Source of the DNA: Nonomuraea polychroma
GTDB taxonomy: Bacteria > Actinomycetota > Actinomycetes > Streptosporangiales > Streptosporangiaceae
Assembly (NCBI RefSeq): GCF_004011505.1
Contig: NZ_SAUN01000001.1
Span: 9,389,501 to 9,453,500 of the forward strand
Length of the DNA: 64,000 nucleotides
Direction of reading: 5' to 3'
The notes beneath the pieces were generated by a model. The model saw only the letters and a program-made list of their open reading frames with translations. It was not told the origin of the DNA and made no database searches. Positions 1 to 8,020 of the stretch are shown in pieces (the first letter of the stretch is position 1; the number at the start of each line of letters is the position of its first letter). Both the position numbers and the translations under genes were made by a program.

Positions 1-473
1 GTGTCGCCCATCATCCCGACCCGGATCACCGGCCACCGCTCGTGCCCGGCTGCGGTGAACCGGCCGTGCTCGCGGATCAGGTCGTTGTGGACGCGCTTGG
101 CGAACGACAGTCCGACCGTGGTCTTGCCCAGGCCGGGGAACGCGTCGACGGCGGCCATCCCCTTGGCCTCCCAGTTCGGCTGGTCCAAGCCGGCCTGGAG
201 GATGTCGGTCAAATCCGCGACGAGCTGGCTTGCCTGTGCGGTCTTGATCGGACGCAGGTTGGCGAGGAACCTGCGGCGCCACAGATCGTGCTCGGCCTTC
301 GCCTCTGGGCTCAAAGCCTTGAGGCCGGACCTGGTCATGTCTGGAGGGCGGGGGAAATCCGGCGCCTCGGCGAACGTCGCAAAGCCTTCCTTCCTGGTCA
401 GGGTCAAATCGTCGAGTGCAAGGGTCCTCCACGCTGGATCCTCCCGTGGCACCTGGACCTCAGACAGGATCAC
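1..473 (-). CDS. tnsC: TnsC-like AAA ATPase, transposition regulator (partial)
   Basis: ATP-dependent adaptor that links target selection to the TnsAB transposase. The visible 157 residues start at a GTG overlapping the tnsB stop codon (GTGA), the usual arrangement for translationally coupled genes. A Walker A motif (FPGLGKTTV) lies about 120 residues in, after an N-terminal region expected to contact the transposase. The gene runs off the left edge, so Walker B and the C-terminal part are not seen. The call rests on the P-loop plus position directly after tnsB; a generic TniB-like ATPase is the alternative name for the same role. Confidence 0.75.
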   Translation of the reverse strand, partial: MILSEVQVPREDPAWRTLALDDLTLTRKEGFATFAEAPDFPRPPDMTRSGLKALSPEAKAEHDLWRRRFLANLRPIKTAQASQLVADLTDILQAGLDQPNWEAKGMAAVDAFPGLGKTTVGLSFAKRVHNDLIREHGRFTAAGHERWPVIRVGMMGD

Positions 474-2566
474 AGGTCCTCCAGGGCATCGGCGTAGAAG
501 GACTCCTCGTCGAGTTCGGCATCCTCGCCAAGCACCCCGCCCTCGAAGTCTTCGGCGTCCGCGGCGTCATCGTCCCCGCCGATGTCGGCGGGCTCTCGCA
601 CGAGCTCGCGCGGGGGCTGCTTGTCCCACTCAACGGCGAACGCGATCTGTTCCCTGGCCGCACGCAGCGCGATCCGCCGCTCGGCCAGCGTCATGCCCAG
701 CCCCAACTGCCAGCGCTCGAGCAGTTCGGACACCGCCAGGCGGTCGTTGGAGTACGGGTGCTTCGTCGCGGCGAGCTTGCGACCGTACTCCAGAGCGTCC
801 TCGCTCAGCGGGAAACTGCGGCTGGCCGCGTGCTCCCAATCCAGCTGGTGCCAGGTCCGGTCCAGGTCACGGAAGTAGGCGTGGTCGATGTCGTCCGGGT
901 TGACCTGGATCGGCCACTTGCCGCCCAGATACGGGCTCGGGCGCCCGTCGAGGTAGAGACCAGGGCCGTTGTAGCGCCGACCGTCGATCTCGACCCCGTA
1001 GGGCTGGATGGTGCGCCACTTGGTCTCCAAGAACTCCAGCGCCAGGAATCTGTCCCGGGGAACCTCGATGTAACCGGCCCTGGCCATCCCGTGCTCGAAC
1101 ATCTGCGCTGGCGACATGCGCAGCCCCGGGACCGCCGGGTCGATCAGACTCGAGTGGGGTGTGAGGTGATAGGTCGCCGCGATCCATTGCCGGATCCGGT
1201 CGAACAATTCGTCGATGTAGTAGAACGCCTCCCGTTCAGGCGCCTCGCCCCGGGAGAAGAGATCCAGGCCCTTGTAGCCGGGCAGGGTGTGCAGCAGCCC
1301 TTCCCTCAACGTCTTGAAGAACCGTTCGACCGGCCCCTTGTCCCGGCCCGTCCGGAGCCGGACCGGCTGGATGGAGATGCCCATCCGGGCGCAGACGCTG
1401 CGCAGATGCTCTGAGACGTAGATCTTCCCGTGGTCGATCACCACGGTCTCGGGCACTAACGCGGGTCCTGCCGCCTTCGCCATCGGCCCATCGATCGCCG
1501 TCGGGTCGATCAGCACCGAACGGGGGATGCCGTGCTCGGGCCAGACCGCCTCGCGTGGCCAGTGCGCCGCGACCGGTAACGGCCGGTATGCCTGGAAGAG
1601 GGCCGCGGCCGCGTCCACCGCCTTCGTGGACACCGGCGTCAGCCGGATCCCCACGATGCAGCGGGTGTACCAATCCATCACGACGGTCAGCTCGCAGTTG
1701 ATCCACCGCAGAGTCACCGGATCCAGCGCGAACACGTCCAGCCGGGTGGTGTCCATCAGCAGGTACTCACCCGGCCGGGTCGGGCGCAGACGCCCGAACA
1801 CCTCCCGGGGCCGTCCGGCGATGTCCCGGTTCCGCTTCGTACTCAACCGGAACGTCGGGTGCTGCCGCTCCAGCGCTTCCAACGCCTCATATGCCTTGGA
1901 CTGGCCGGGCATGTCCACCGCGCCCTCACCGAATCGTGCGACCAGGCGTGCCCGCGTGCGTTCGATCACCTCGATGCGCTGCGGTTTGGACTGGTCGGTG
2001 TACTCGACCATCACCTCCAGCGCCGTCTCAACCCACCTCGGGTCGAGACGGTCGAGGATCGTCGTTCCACGGGCGCGGGGCGCGAGCCCGGCCGCTCCTC
2101 GTTCCTCAACCGCGGCCACCCACCGCTTGATGGTGCGTACTGAGACGTCCAACTCCCGCGCCTTGGCCGCATATCTGGTCATCTTCGGCAAACCGGGGTC
2201 GTACTCAGGTCTCGGCTCACCGGGCGCCGCCAGCTCGGAACTGCCCGACCGGTAGCCGCACCGCACCTCTCGAACATGTCCCACCAGGCCTGCTACACGT
2301 TCCTGTTCAGCACGGTCGAGCCGCGAGAGCACCACCGAGGCGACATCGTCGACATCCCCCGAGCAGGCTCCGGCTTCCTCGGGAACGATCGTGGCCCGGT
2401 CGGAGAACAGCAGCTCTTTGACCGAGACCCGCAGCATCCGCCCTCTGCCGTCCTTGAGCACCACCTCGTTGCCCGCACCGGTCGCTGCGAATTCGACGAC
2501 TTCGACGGCCTCCCCGTCGTAGACGAGCCGCGCCCCAATGCCAAGCCGCACTGTGCCATGGCTCAT
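470..2566 (-). CDS. tnsB: TnsB-like DDE transposase (Mu/Tn7 family integrase core)
   Basis: Catalyses 3'-end cleavage and strand transfer of the transposon. 698 residues from the ATG at 2566, which overlaps the tnsA stop (ATGA) and has a GAGGAG ribosome site 6 nt upstream; a longer frame start at 2596 lacks this. An N-terminal winged/HTH region (about 80-160, with VSVRTIKRWVAAVEERG) precedes an RNase H-like integrase core. The DDE residues are about D272 (LLMDTTRLD), D378 (VIDHGKIY) and E414 (GPVERFFKT). A Mu-type C-terminal beta domain follows (about 530-600), then a basic tail expected to bind TnsC. All three acidic residues are present, so the enzyme looks intact. Confidence 0.88.
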   Translation of the reverse strand: MSHGTVRLGIGARLVYDGEAVEVVEFAATGAGNEVVLKDGRGRMLRVSVKELLFSDRATIVPEEAGACSGDVDDVASVVLSRLDRAEQERVAGLVGHVREVRCGYRSGSSELAAPGEPRPEYDPGLPKMTRYAAKARELDVSVRTIKRWVAAVEERGAAGLAPRARGTTILDRLDPRWVETALEVMVEYTDQSKPQRIEVIERTRARLVARFGEGAVDMPGQSKAYEALEALERQHPTFRLSTKRNRDIAGRPREVFGRLRPTRPGEYLLMDTTRLDVFALDPVTLRWINCELTVVMDWYTRCIVGIRLTPVSTKAVDAAAALFQAYRPLPVAAHWPREAVWPEHGIPRSVLIDPTAIDGPMAKAAGPALVPETVVIDHGKIYVSEHLRSVCARMGISIQPVRLRTGRDKGPVERFFKTLREGLLHTLPGYKGLDLFSRGEAPEREAFYYIDELFDRIRQWIAATYHLTPHSSLIDPAVPGLRMSPAQMFEHGMARAGYIEVPRDRFLALEFLETKWRTIQPYGVEIDGRRYNGPGLYLDGRPSPYLGGKWPIQVNPDDIDHAYFRDLDRTWHQLDWEHAASRSFPLSEDALEYGRKLAATKHPYSNDRLAVSELLERWQLGLGMTLAERRIALRAAREQIAFAVEWDKQPPRELVREPADIGGDDDAADAEDFEGGVLGEDAELDEESFYADALEDL

Positions 2567-3300
2567 GACGATCTCCTCAGAACGGTGCCTGGGCATAGCC
2601 GGATGCTCAGATCAGCCCTGAACCGTCCGGTCCAGAGCAGGTGGAGGACAGCCGCCCGTACCAGCCTCGGGTCGAAGCTCGACACCGTTGCGAAGGCCTC
2701 CCGCAACGTCACCCCGTCCGTCACGCTTGCCTCCAACGCGGCCACGAGACCGGGTGAGAACAACCAAGGCCTGCGATACCCGGCGAGAAACCGGATGTTC
2801 TCGGTCTCGACCGGATCCGGCTCGCTCCACACTTCAAAACCCCAGCCGCGCGACTCGATTACCCGCCTGCTCCAGGCGAAGGTGAACGCGACCTCTGGAC
2901 GCGCCAGCCGCCGTGCCGGCTTCACATCTACCACCAGCGGACCAGACTCGGTCATCAGCAGGAAATCGGGGATGTGCCGACGCTCAGCGCCCTCCACCTG
3001 GGCCGTCATCAGAAACGGCTGAGCCACGATCCGAGAGACCGACCGGTCGAAGTCGGCAAATAGAAGCCGCGCCAGCTCAAGCCGGGACTCATAGATCACA
3101 TGTGAGCCCTCGGTAGCAGACCAGAATGCACCCGAATAGTGCTTCTGACCATGGTGCCAGCGGAACGTCCGCCACGGCCCGGCCGCAAGCATCTCCTGCA
3201 CCGGCGCATCCATGAACCGGCACGACACCGCCGCGGTCCCGTTCGGCGACTTTGCGCGGACCTCGGCCGAACCTACGACATCAGCATCCGACAAGAGCAC
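2563..3300 (-). CDS. tnsA: TnsA-like transposon endonuclease subunit
   Basis: Partner of TnsB that cuts the 5' ends of the transposon, allowing cut-and-paste movement. 245 residues. It shows the PD-(D/E)xK nuclease layout of the TnsA N-terminal domain: an acidic helix (VIYESRLELARLLF, E71/E75), D112 in HIPDFLL, and D125-x-K127 in VVDVKPAR. The C-terminal half (from about 165) is a winged-helix-like region without other recognised motifs. The start is a GTG with a weak GAGGGG site 5 nt upstream. First gene of the tnsABC operon. Presence of TnsA argues against a purely replicative TnsBC (Tn5053-like) element. Confidence 0.85.
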   Translation of the reverse strand: MLLSDADVVGSAEVRAKSPNGTAAVSCRFMDAPVQEMLAAGPWRTFRWHHGQKHYSGAFWSATEGSHVIYESRLELARLLFADFDRSVSRIVAQPFLMTAQVEGAERRHIPDFLLMTESGPLVVDVKPARRLARPEVAFTFAWSRRVIESRGWGFEVWSEPDPVETENIRFLAGYRRPWLFSPGLVAALEASVTDGVTLREAFATVSSFDPRLVRAAVLHLLWTGRFRADLSIRLCPGTVLRRSS

Positions 3301-3500
3301 CTCGACCCCTCAGGGAGACCTGGCAGGTGCCCTCATCATGGGCTCCAATGACCCCACCGTCACCAAAAACGCCAACAACATCACTAGATAGTGCGACCCT
3401 GTAGACCTGCGAGTCCGCGAATGGTGTCCTAAGGGCCATCTATGGGACACGGTGACGCGGAAAGGGACATCAAAGAGCGGACCCTACAATTCAGACAGTA
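3301..3500. other. Non-coding transposon end with repeated TGTCCC motifs
   Basis: 200 bases between tnsA and dnaB hold no gene. They contain repeated hexamers expected of TnsB binding sites: GGGACA at 3444-3449 and 3464-3469, and the inverted TGTCC at 3425-3429, which forms a GTGTCC/GGGACAC dyad. The outermost bases read TGTCTGAATTG when read from dnaB inward. The tnsABC promoter must also lie here; no clear -35/-10 pair was identified. Confidence 0.45.
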
Positions 3501-4856
3501 CTAGTGGGCAGCCATGTCAACAAAGCGAGAGTAATGTCCCTGGAAGGCGACAGTGACAGTGGCAGTTGGACCATTTCGATGCTTAGCAACTATAAGGTCC
3601 GCCTCACCCGCCCTGGGCGACTCGCGCTCGTAGGCATCCTCGCGATGGAGCAAGATAACCATATCCGCATCTTGTTCAATACTTCCGGATTCACGCAGAT
3701 CGCTAACTTGGGGACGTTTGTCGGTTCGCTGCTCGGGACCACGGTTGAGCTGGGAGATCGCGATGACCGGCACCTCGAGCTCCTTGGCCAGCAGCTTGAT
3801 GGCACGCGAAATCTCGGAGACCTCGTTCTGGCGGCTCTCAGTCTTCTTCGGCGAGCTCATCAGCTGGAGGTAGTCGATGACCACGAAGCGCAGGTCGTTG
3901 CGCTGCTTGAGCCGCCGGCACTTGGCCCTGATCTCCATCATCGACATGTTGGGCGAGTCGTCGATGAACAGCGGCGCCTCGGCCACTTCACTCATCCGCC
4001 GGGCCAGCCGCGTCCAGTCGTCGTCGCCCATCATCCCCGACCGCATGGCATGCAGCGCGACCCTGGCCTCGGCGGACAACAAGCGCATGGTGATCTCATT
4101 GCGGGACATCTCCAGCGAGAAGATCACCGTGGTCATCCCATGCTTGATCGCCGCCGAACGAGCGAAGTCCAGACCTAGGGTACTTTTCCCGATTGCGGGT
4201 CGTGCGGCCACGACGATCATCTGGCCCGGGTGCAGGCCGTTCGTGAGCTGGTCGAGGTCCTGGAAGCCGGTCGGCACGCCGACCATCTGACCGCCCCGGC
4301 TGCCGATGGCCTCCAGCTCGTCCAGGGCGCCGGGCATGATGTCGGCCAGGGGTGCGTAGTCCTCGGAGGTGCGGCGCTCGGTGACCTTGTAGATCTCCGC
4401 CTGGGCGCGGTCAACGAGGTCGTCGACCTCTTCGTTCTGGCCGCCGTAGCCGTAGGAGACGATGCGGGTGCCGGCCTCGATGAGGCGGCGGAGGATGGCC
4501 TGCTCTCGGACGATCTTTGCGTAGTAGCCGGCGTTGGCCGCGGTGGGGACGACGGCCGTGAGCGTGTGGAGGTAGGCGGCGCCGCCCACCCTGGCCATCT
4601 CGCCGCGCTTTTGCAGCTCGTCGAAGACGGTGACCGCGTCGGCGGGCTCGCCCCGGCCGTAGAGGTCGGTGATGACGTCATAGATCATCTGGTGGGCGGG
4701 CCGGTAAAAGTCGTCAGCCCGAATGATCTCCACGACGTCGGCGATCGCGTCCTTCGACAGCAGCATGCCGCCCAGCACCGACTGCTCCGCCTCGATGTTG
4801 TGCGGCGGTGTGCGCTCGAAACCTGGACCTGCGTCGGTCTCTTCGTCAATGCTCAC
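3501..4856 (-). CDS. dnaB: Replicative DNA helicase DnaB
   Basis: Hexameric 5'-3' helicase that unwinds DNA at the replication fork. 451 residues: DnaB N-terminal helical domain (about 15-115, PPHNIEAEQSVLGGML) followed by a RecA-like core with Walker A (ARPAIGKSTLG), Walker B (RFVVIDYLQLM) and the DnaB C-terminal motif (DLRESGSIEQDADMV). The start is a GTG at 4856 with GAGGGGG 5 nt upstream; the open frame extends further but the upstream residues are unlike DnaB. The C-terminus (YSRFVDMAAH) is normal in length, so the adjacent transposon did not truncate it. Conserved position near rplI as in other actinobacteria. Confidence 0.96.
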   Translation of the reverse strand: MSIDEETDAGPGFERTPPHNIEAEQSVLGGMLLSKDAIADVVEIIRADDFYRPAHQMIYDVITDLYGRGEPADAVTVFDELQKRGEMARVGGAAYLHTLTAVVPTAANAGYYAKIVREQAILRRLIEAGTRIVSYGYGGQNEEVDDLVDRAQAEIYKVTERRTSEDYAPLADIMPGALDELEAIGSRGGQMVGVPTGFQDLDQLTNGLHPGQMIVVAARPAIGKSTLGLDFARSAAIKHGMTTVIFSLEMSRNEITMRLLSAEARVALHAMRSGMMGDDDWTRLARRMSEVAEAPLFIDDSPNMSMMEIRAKCRRLKQRNDLRFVVIDYLQLMSSPKKTESRQNEVSEISRAIKLLAKELEVPVIAISQLNRGPEQRTDKRPQVSDLRESGSIEQDADMVILLHREDAYERESPRAGEADLIVAKHRNGPTATVTVAFQGHYSRFVDMAAH

Positions 4857-5141
4857 CGCGCCCCCTCGAACAACCTTGCAGGCGGTCGCACCACCCCCAC
4901 TTGTAGTCGACCGGTGTGACAGTTTCGCGGAGTCCAGGCTCATCGGCAACGCGGCCTGTGGACAACCCTGTGGTCAAGCTGTGCACTATCGCCCCCAGGG
5001 TGTGAACTGCCTGTGGACGGAGGCTGGGGATAACTCTTTCTGCCATCCACCAATGAGCCTCTGAGCTGGGCTAACAGTGTCCACCGGCTGTGGAGGAAAG
5101 AAAGTTGGCCAGACACGCCGCGTAAGGCTCATAATAGGCAA
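4857..5141. promoter_or_regulatory. dnaB/MATE divergent promoter region with DnaA boxes
   Basis: 285 bases between two divergent genes with no coding potential. They hold a perfect DnaA box (TGTGGACAA, 4957-4965) and near matches TGTGGACGG (about 5012), GTGTCCACC (about 5077) and TGTGGAGGA (about 5089). A -10-like CATAAT at 5130-5135 sits 6 nt before the MATE ATG with TTGGCC at 5105-5110 as possible -35 (19-nt spacer), suggesting a leaderless MATE transcript. The box cluster next to the helicase gene suggests DnaA could influence dnaB expression (inference). Confidence 0.55.
4957..4965 (-). promoter_or_regulatory. Perfect DnaA box (dnaB upstream)
   Basis: TGTGGACAA on the plus strand is the exact complement of the actinobacterial DnaA box TTGTCCACA. 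It lies about 100 bases upstream of the dnaB start. Confidence 0.6.
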
Positions 5142-6443
5142 ATGCTCATTACATCCAGAGATAGGGAGATTCTGCGGCTGGCCGTGCCGGCGTTCGGTGC
5201 GCTGGTGGCCGAGCCGCTCTTCCTGCTCGCCGATTACGCCATCGTCGGGCACGGGCTCGGCACCACGGCGGTGGGCGCCCTGGGTGTGGCGGGCACGGTC
5301 CTGGCAGCGCTGATGAACCTGTGTGTTTTCCTCGCCTACGGCACGACGGCGTCTGTGGCGCGGCAGACGGGCGCGGGCGAGCACGTACGAGCGATGCGCA
5401 GCGGTGTGGACGGCATCTGGCTGGCATTAGGCATCGGGGCCGCGCTGATCGCGGTGTTCTGGCCCCTGGCCCCCGCGGTCGTGGAGGTGTTCGGGGCGAG
5501 CGCGGAACAGAGCGCCCAGGCCGTGACGTACCTGCGGATCAGCCTGCTGGGCGCGCCCGGCATGCTGGTCGTGCTGGCGGGCACGGGCGTGTTGCGCGGG
5601 CTGCAGGACACGGTCACGCCGCTGGTCGTGGCCGTCGGCTCGTTCGCGCTCAACGCGGCGCTCAACGCCTGGTTCGTGCTGGGGCTGGAGTGGGGCATCG
5701 CCGGGTCGGCATGGGGCACCGTGCTGGCTCAGACGCTGGGCGCGGCCGTCTATCTGGTCGTGGTGGCCAGGGGTGCGCTACAGCTCGGCACACCGCTCAC
5801 GCCCGGCCTGGCCGGGCTCAAGCAGGCGGGCACGGCAGGGATCGCGCTGTTCATCCGCACCCTCTGCCTGCGGATCGTGGTGACCGCCGCCACGGTGATC
5901 GCCACCAGGATGGGCGAGGCCTCACTGGCCGCCTACGCCCTCGCCACCCAGGTGTGGACATTGCTCGTCTTCGCGCTGGACGCCATCGCCATCGCCGGCC
6001 AGGCCATCACGGGACGTGCGCTCGGCGCCGGGGACGTGGCCGCCACCAGGGCGGCGACCAAGCGCATGGTGCAGTGGGGCGTGTGGTCGGGGATCGTGCT
6101 CGGCCTGCTCGTGCTCGCCGCCAGGCCGGCGTTGCCGGGGTTGTTCGACGCCGATCCGCGGGTCGCCGAGCTGCTGCTGGCTCTGTTGTGGCCGGTGGCG
6201 CTGTTCCAGCCGGTGTGCGGGGTGGTGTTCGTGCTGGACGGCGTGCTGATCGGCGCGGGCGACCAGCGTTACCTGGCGTGGGCGGGGGTGTGGACGACGC
6301 TGGCGTACCTGCCTGCCGCCTTTCTCGCCTCCGGGTTCGGCGTGGTCGCCCTGTGGTGCGCGCTGGGCGTGTGGATGATCGCGCGGCTGATCACTCTCGT
6401 GCGCCGCGCCGCCGGCACCGCCTGGCTGGTGACCGGGGCATAG
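5142..6443 (+). CDS. MATE family efflux transporter (DinF-like)
   Basis: Cation-driven multidrug/toxin exporter in the cytoplasmic membrane; substrate unknown. 433 residues with about 12 hydrophobic segments arranged as two MatE repeats. The N-terminal segment (LRLAVPAFGALVAEPLFLLA) carries the characteristic first-helix pattern, and an LNAALNAWFVLGL stretch matches the MATE consensus. The ATG at 5142 has no ribosome site but a -10-like hexamer 6 nt upstream, so the mRNA may be leaderless. A MATE gene beside dnaB and the rpsF-rplI operon is common in actinobacteria, supporting vertical inheritance. Confidence 0.88.
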   Translation: MLITSRDREILRLAVPAFGALVAEPLFLLADYAIVGHGLGTTAVGALGVAGTVLAALMNLCVFLAYGTTASVARQTGAGEHVRAMRSGVDGIWLALGIGAALIAVFWPLAPAVVEVFGASAEQSAQAVTYLRISLLGAPGMLVVLAGTGVLRGLQDTVTPLVVAVGSFALNAALNAWFVLGLEWGIAGSAWGTVLAQTLGAAVYLVVVARGALQLGTPLTPGLAGLKQAGTAGIALFIRTLCLRIVVTAATVIATRMGEASLAAYALATQVWTLLVFALDAIAIAGQAITGRALGAGDVAATRAATKRMVQWGVWSGIVLGLLVLAARPALPGLFDADPRVAELLLALLWPVALFQPVCGVVFVLDGVLIGAGDQRYLAWAGVWTTLAYLPAAFLASGFGVVALWCALGVWMIARLITLVRRAAGTAWLVTGA

Positions 6444-6480
6444 GCATACACAGCGGACCGCTGAACGCGGTCCACTGTAA
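6444..6480 (+). terminator. Weak hairpin after MATE gene
   Basis: GGACCG/CGGTCC (6454-6472) extended by ACAG/CTGT forms a 10-bp interrupted stem just after the MATE stop codon. There is no T tract, so termination strength is uncertain. Confidence 0.35.
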
Positions 6481-6547
6481 TCGTCTCGTGCTTGCTGTTG
6501 TCCAAGTGGTGAGACATTGTGGGCGATGTCCCTGAGCGGGGTGTTCC

Positions 6548-6556
6548 TTGTCCACA
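6548..6556 (+). promoter_or_regulatory. Perfect DnaA box overlapping the APC permease start
   Basis: TTGTCCACA is an exact DnaA box whose first three bases are the proposed TTG start codon of the following permease. Confidence 0.55.
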
Positions 6557-8020
6557 ATTCTTCGACGACTGCCGCCTTCGGAAGCGACCGGCCTACGCAC
6601 CGGCGCCAGGCACAGCCTGGCCGAGCTCTACCGCCCGGCGGACCTGGTGGTGCTCGGGCTCGGTGTGACGATCGGCGCGGGCATCTTCTCCATTGCCGGC
6701 CAGCAGGCGGCCACCACGGCCGGCCCCGGCGTGATCCTCTCCTTCATGATCGCGGGGATCGCCTGCCTGCTGGCCTGCCTGTGCTACGCCGAGCTGTCAT
6801 CCACGATGCCGACCTCGGGCAGCGCCTACACCTTCACGTACGTCATCTTCGGCGAGGTCTGGGCCTGGATCATCGGCTGGGCGCTGATCCTGGAACTGCA
6901 GTTCGCCGCCGCCGTCGTGGCCAGGGCATGGGGCCTGATCGCGGTCGGCGCGATCACGAACCTCGGCGTCCGCGTGCCCAACCCCGACCTCGTCGCCGAC
7001 GTCCTCGTGCTCGTGATTCTGGTGCTGCTCACCGCCATCGTTGCGCTGGGCGCCCGGGTCGGGTTGCGCGCCCTGTGGATCATGGTGTCGGCCAAGCTGC
7101 TGGCCATCGGCGCGGTCATCGTCGTGGGCCTCTTCCACCTCGACGCCGCCAACTTCGGCGAACTCTATGTGCCGTCCAAGACGTTGACGACCTCGCCGGC
7201 CACCGTGCTTGAGGTGCTCGTCGGCGAGAGCAGCGCGTTCGGCTGGTTCGGGATCTTCTCGGCGGCCTCCGCCATCGCGTTCGCGTACATCGGGTTCGAC
7301 GTGGTGGCCACGGCGGCCGAGGAGACCGTCAACGCGCCGCGTGCGGTGCCCAAGGGCATGATCCGCAGCCTGGTGATCGCCACCGTCATCTACATCGCGG
7401 TGGCGCTGGTCATGGTGGGCATGGTCTCGTACACGAAGATCTCGGTGGAGGCACCGCTGACCAGCGCGTTCCGCGCGGCGGGTGTGGACTGGATGGCCCA
7501 CGTCATCGACGTGGGCGCGCTGCTCGGGCTGACGACCGTGATCCTGGTGCTGATCGTGGGCCAGACGCGGGTGTTGTTCTCGATGGCACGTGACGGGCTG
7601 ATCCCCCGCGGCCTGGCGGCGGTCAGCCGCCGCTATCACACGCCGTCGCGGGTGACGCTGGTGATCGGGCTGGTCGCGATCGTGCTGGCCGAGTTCGTTC
7701 CGGTGCTCACGCTGCAGGAGCTCGTGGTGATCGGAGCGCTGTTCGCCTTCGCGTTCGTGGCCGCCGGGGTGATCGTGATGCGGCGCCGCATGCCGCACCT
7801 GGAGCGGGGGTTCCGGGTGCCGCTGTCTCCGCTGGTGCCGGCGCTCTCGCTGCTGGCCACGCTCTGGCTCATGGTGAACCTGCGTGTGCTGACCTGGGCG
7901 TACTTCGTCCTGTGGATGGCCTTCGGCCTGCTGGTCTACCTTGTGTACGGCCGCCGCCACAGCCTCCTGGCCCGCCCTGCGCGCCCGGTCGACCCCGTAC
8001 GCGGCCGCCACCGCCGCTAG
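6548..8020 (+). CDS. APC family amino acid permease (cationic amino acid transporter-like)
   Basis: Imports or exchanges amino acids across the cytoplasmic membrane. 490 residues, about 12 membrane segments. The APC signature (VLGLGVTIGAGIF) lies in the first helix at about 37-50 and the FAYIGFDVVATAAEE segment of helix 6-7 is typical of CAT-type permeases. The start is uncertain: a TTG with GGGG 6 nt upstream gives the best N-terminus, and there is no ATG or GTG before the first helix. The gene ends in the same CTAG tetranucleotide that holds the stop of the convergent ABC ATPase gene, leaving no room for a separate terminator. Confidence 0.88.
   Translation: MSTILRRLPPSEATGLRTGARHSLAELYRPADLVVLGLGVTIGAGIFSIAGQQAATTAGPGVILSFMIAGIACLLACLCYAELSSTMPTSGSAYTFTYVIFGEVWAWIIGWALILELQFAAAVVARAWGLIAVGAITNLGVRVPNPDLVADVLVLVILVLLTAIVALGARVGLRALWIMVSAKLLAIGAVIVVGLFHLDAANFGELYVPSKTLTTSPATVLEVLVGESSAFGWFGIFSAASAIAFAYIGFDVVATAAEETVNAPRAVPKGMIRSLVIATVIYIAVALVMVGMVSYTKISVEAPLTSAFRAAGVDWMAHVIDVGALLGLTTVILVLIVGQTRVLFSMARDGLIPRGLAAVSRRYHTPSRVTLVIGLVAIVLAEFVPVLTLQELVVIGALFAFAFVAAGVIVMRRRMPHLERGFRVPLSPLVPALSLLATLWLMVNLRVLTWAYFVLWMAFGLLVYLVYGRRHSLLARPARPVDPVRGRHRR

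Larger units (their letters stand above)
1..3497 (-). mobile_element. Tn7-like transposon, right part (tnsA-tnsB-tnsC end)
   Basis: Three tightly overlapping minus-strand genes encode a TnsA-like endonuclease, a TnsB-like DDE transposase and the start of a TnsC-like ATPase, the core of a Tn7-type heteromeric transposase. The genes read away from dnaB and continue past the left edge, so the target-selection gene and cargo are not visible. The right boundary is proposed at about 3497. There the sequence, read inward from dnaB, begins TGTCTGAATTG, and the five bases outside it (GTACT) overlap the dnaB stop codon. The boundary is an inference from the usual 5'-TGT end and 5-bp target duplication of Tn7-like elements. 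The other end is needed to prove it. Confidence 0.7.

Noticed and set aside
1..1414. Open frames on the plus strand across the tns genes (1-903, 416-1414)
   Set aside because: Antisense to tnsC and tnsB, which have clear catalytic motifs; the plus-strand products are low-complexity and Arg/Pro-rich.
3501..3560. dnaB truncated by the transposon
   Set aside because: The C-terminus YSRFVDMA with a short tail is the usual DnaB ending, so the gene is complete.
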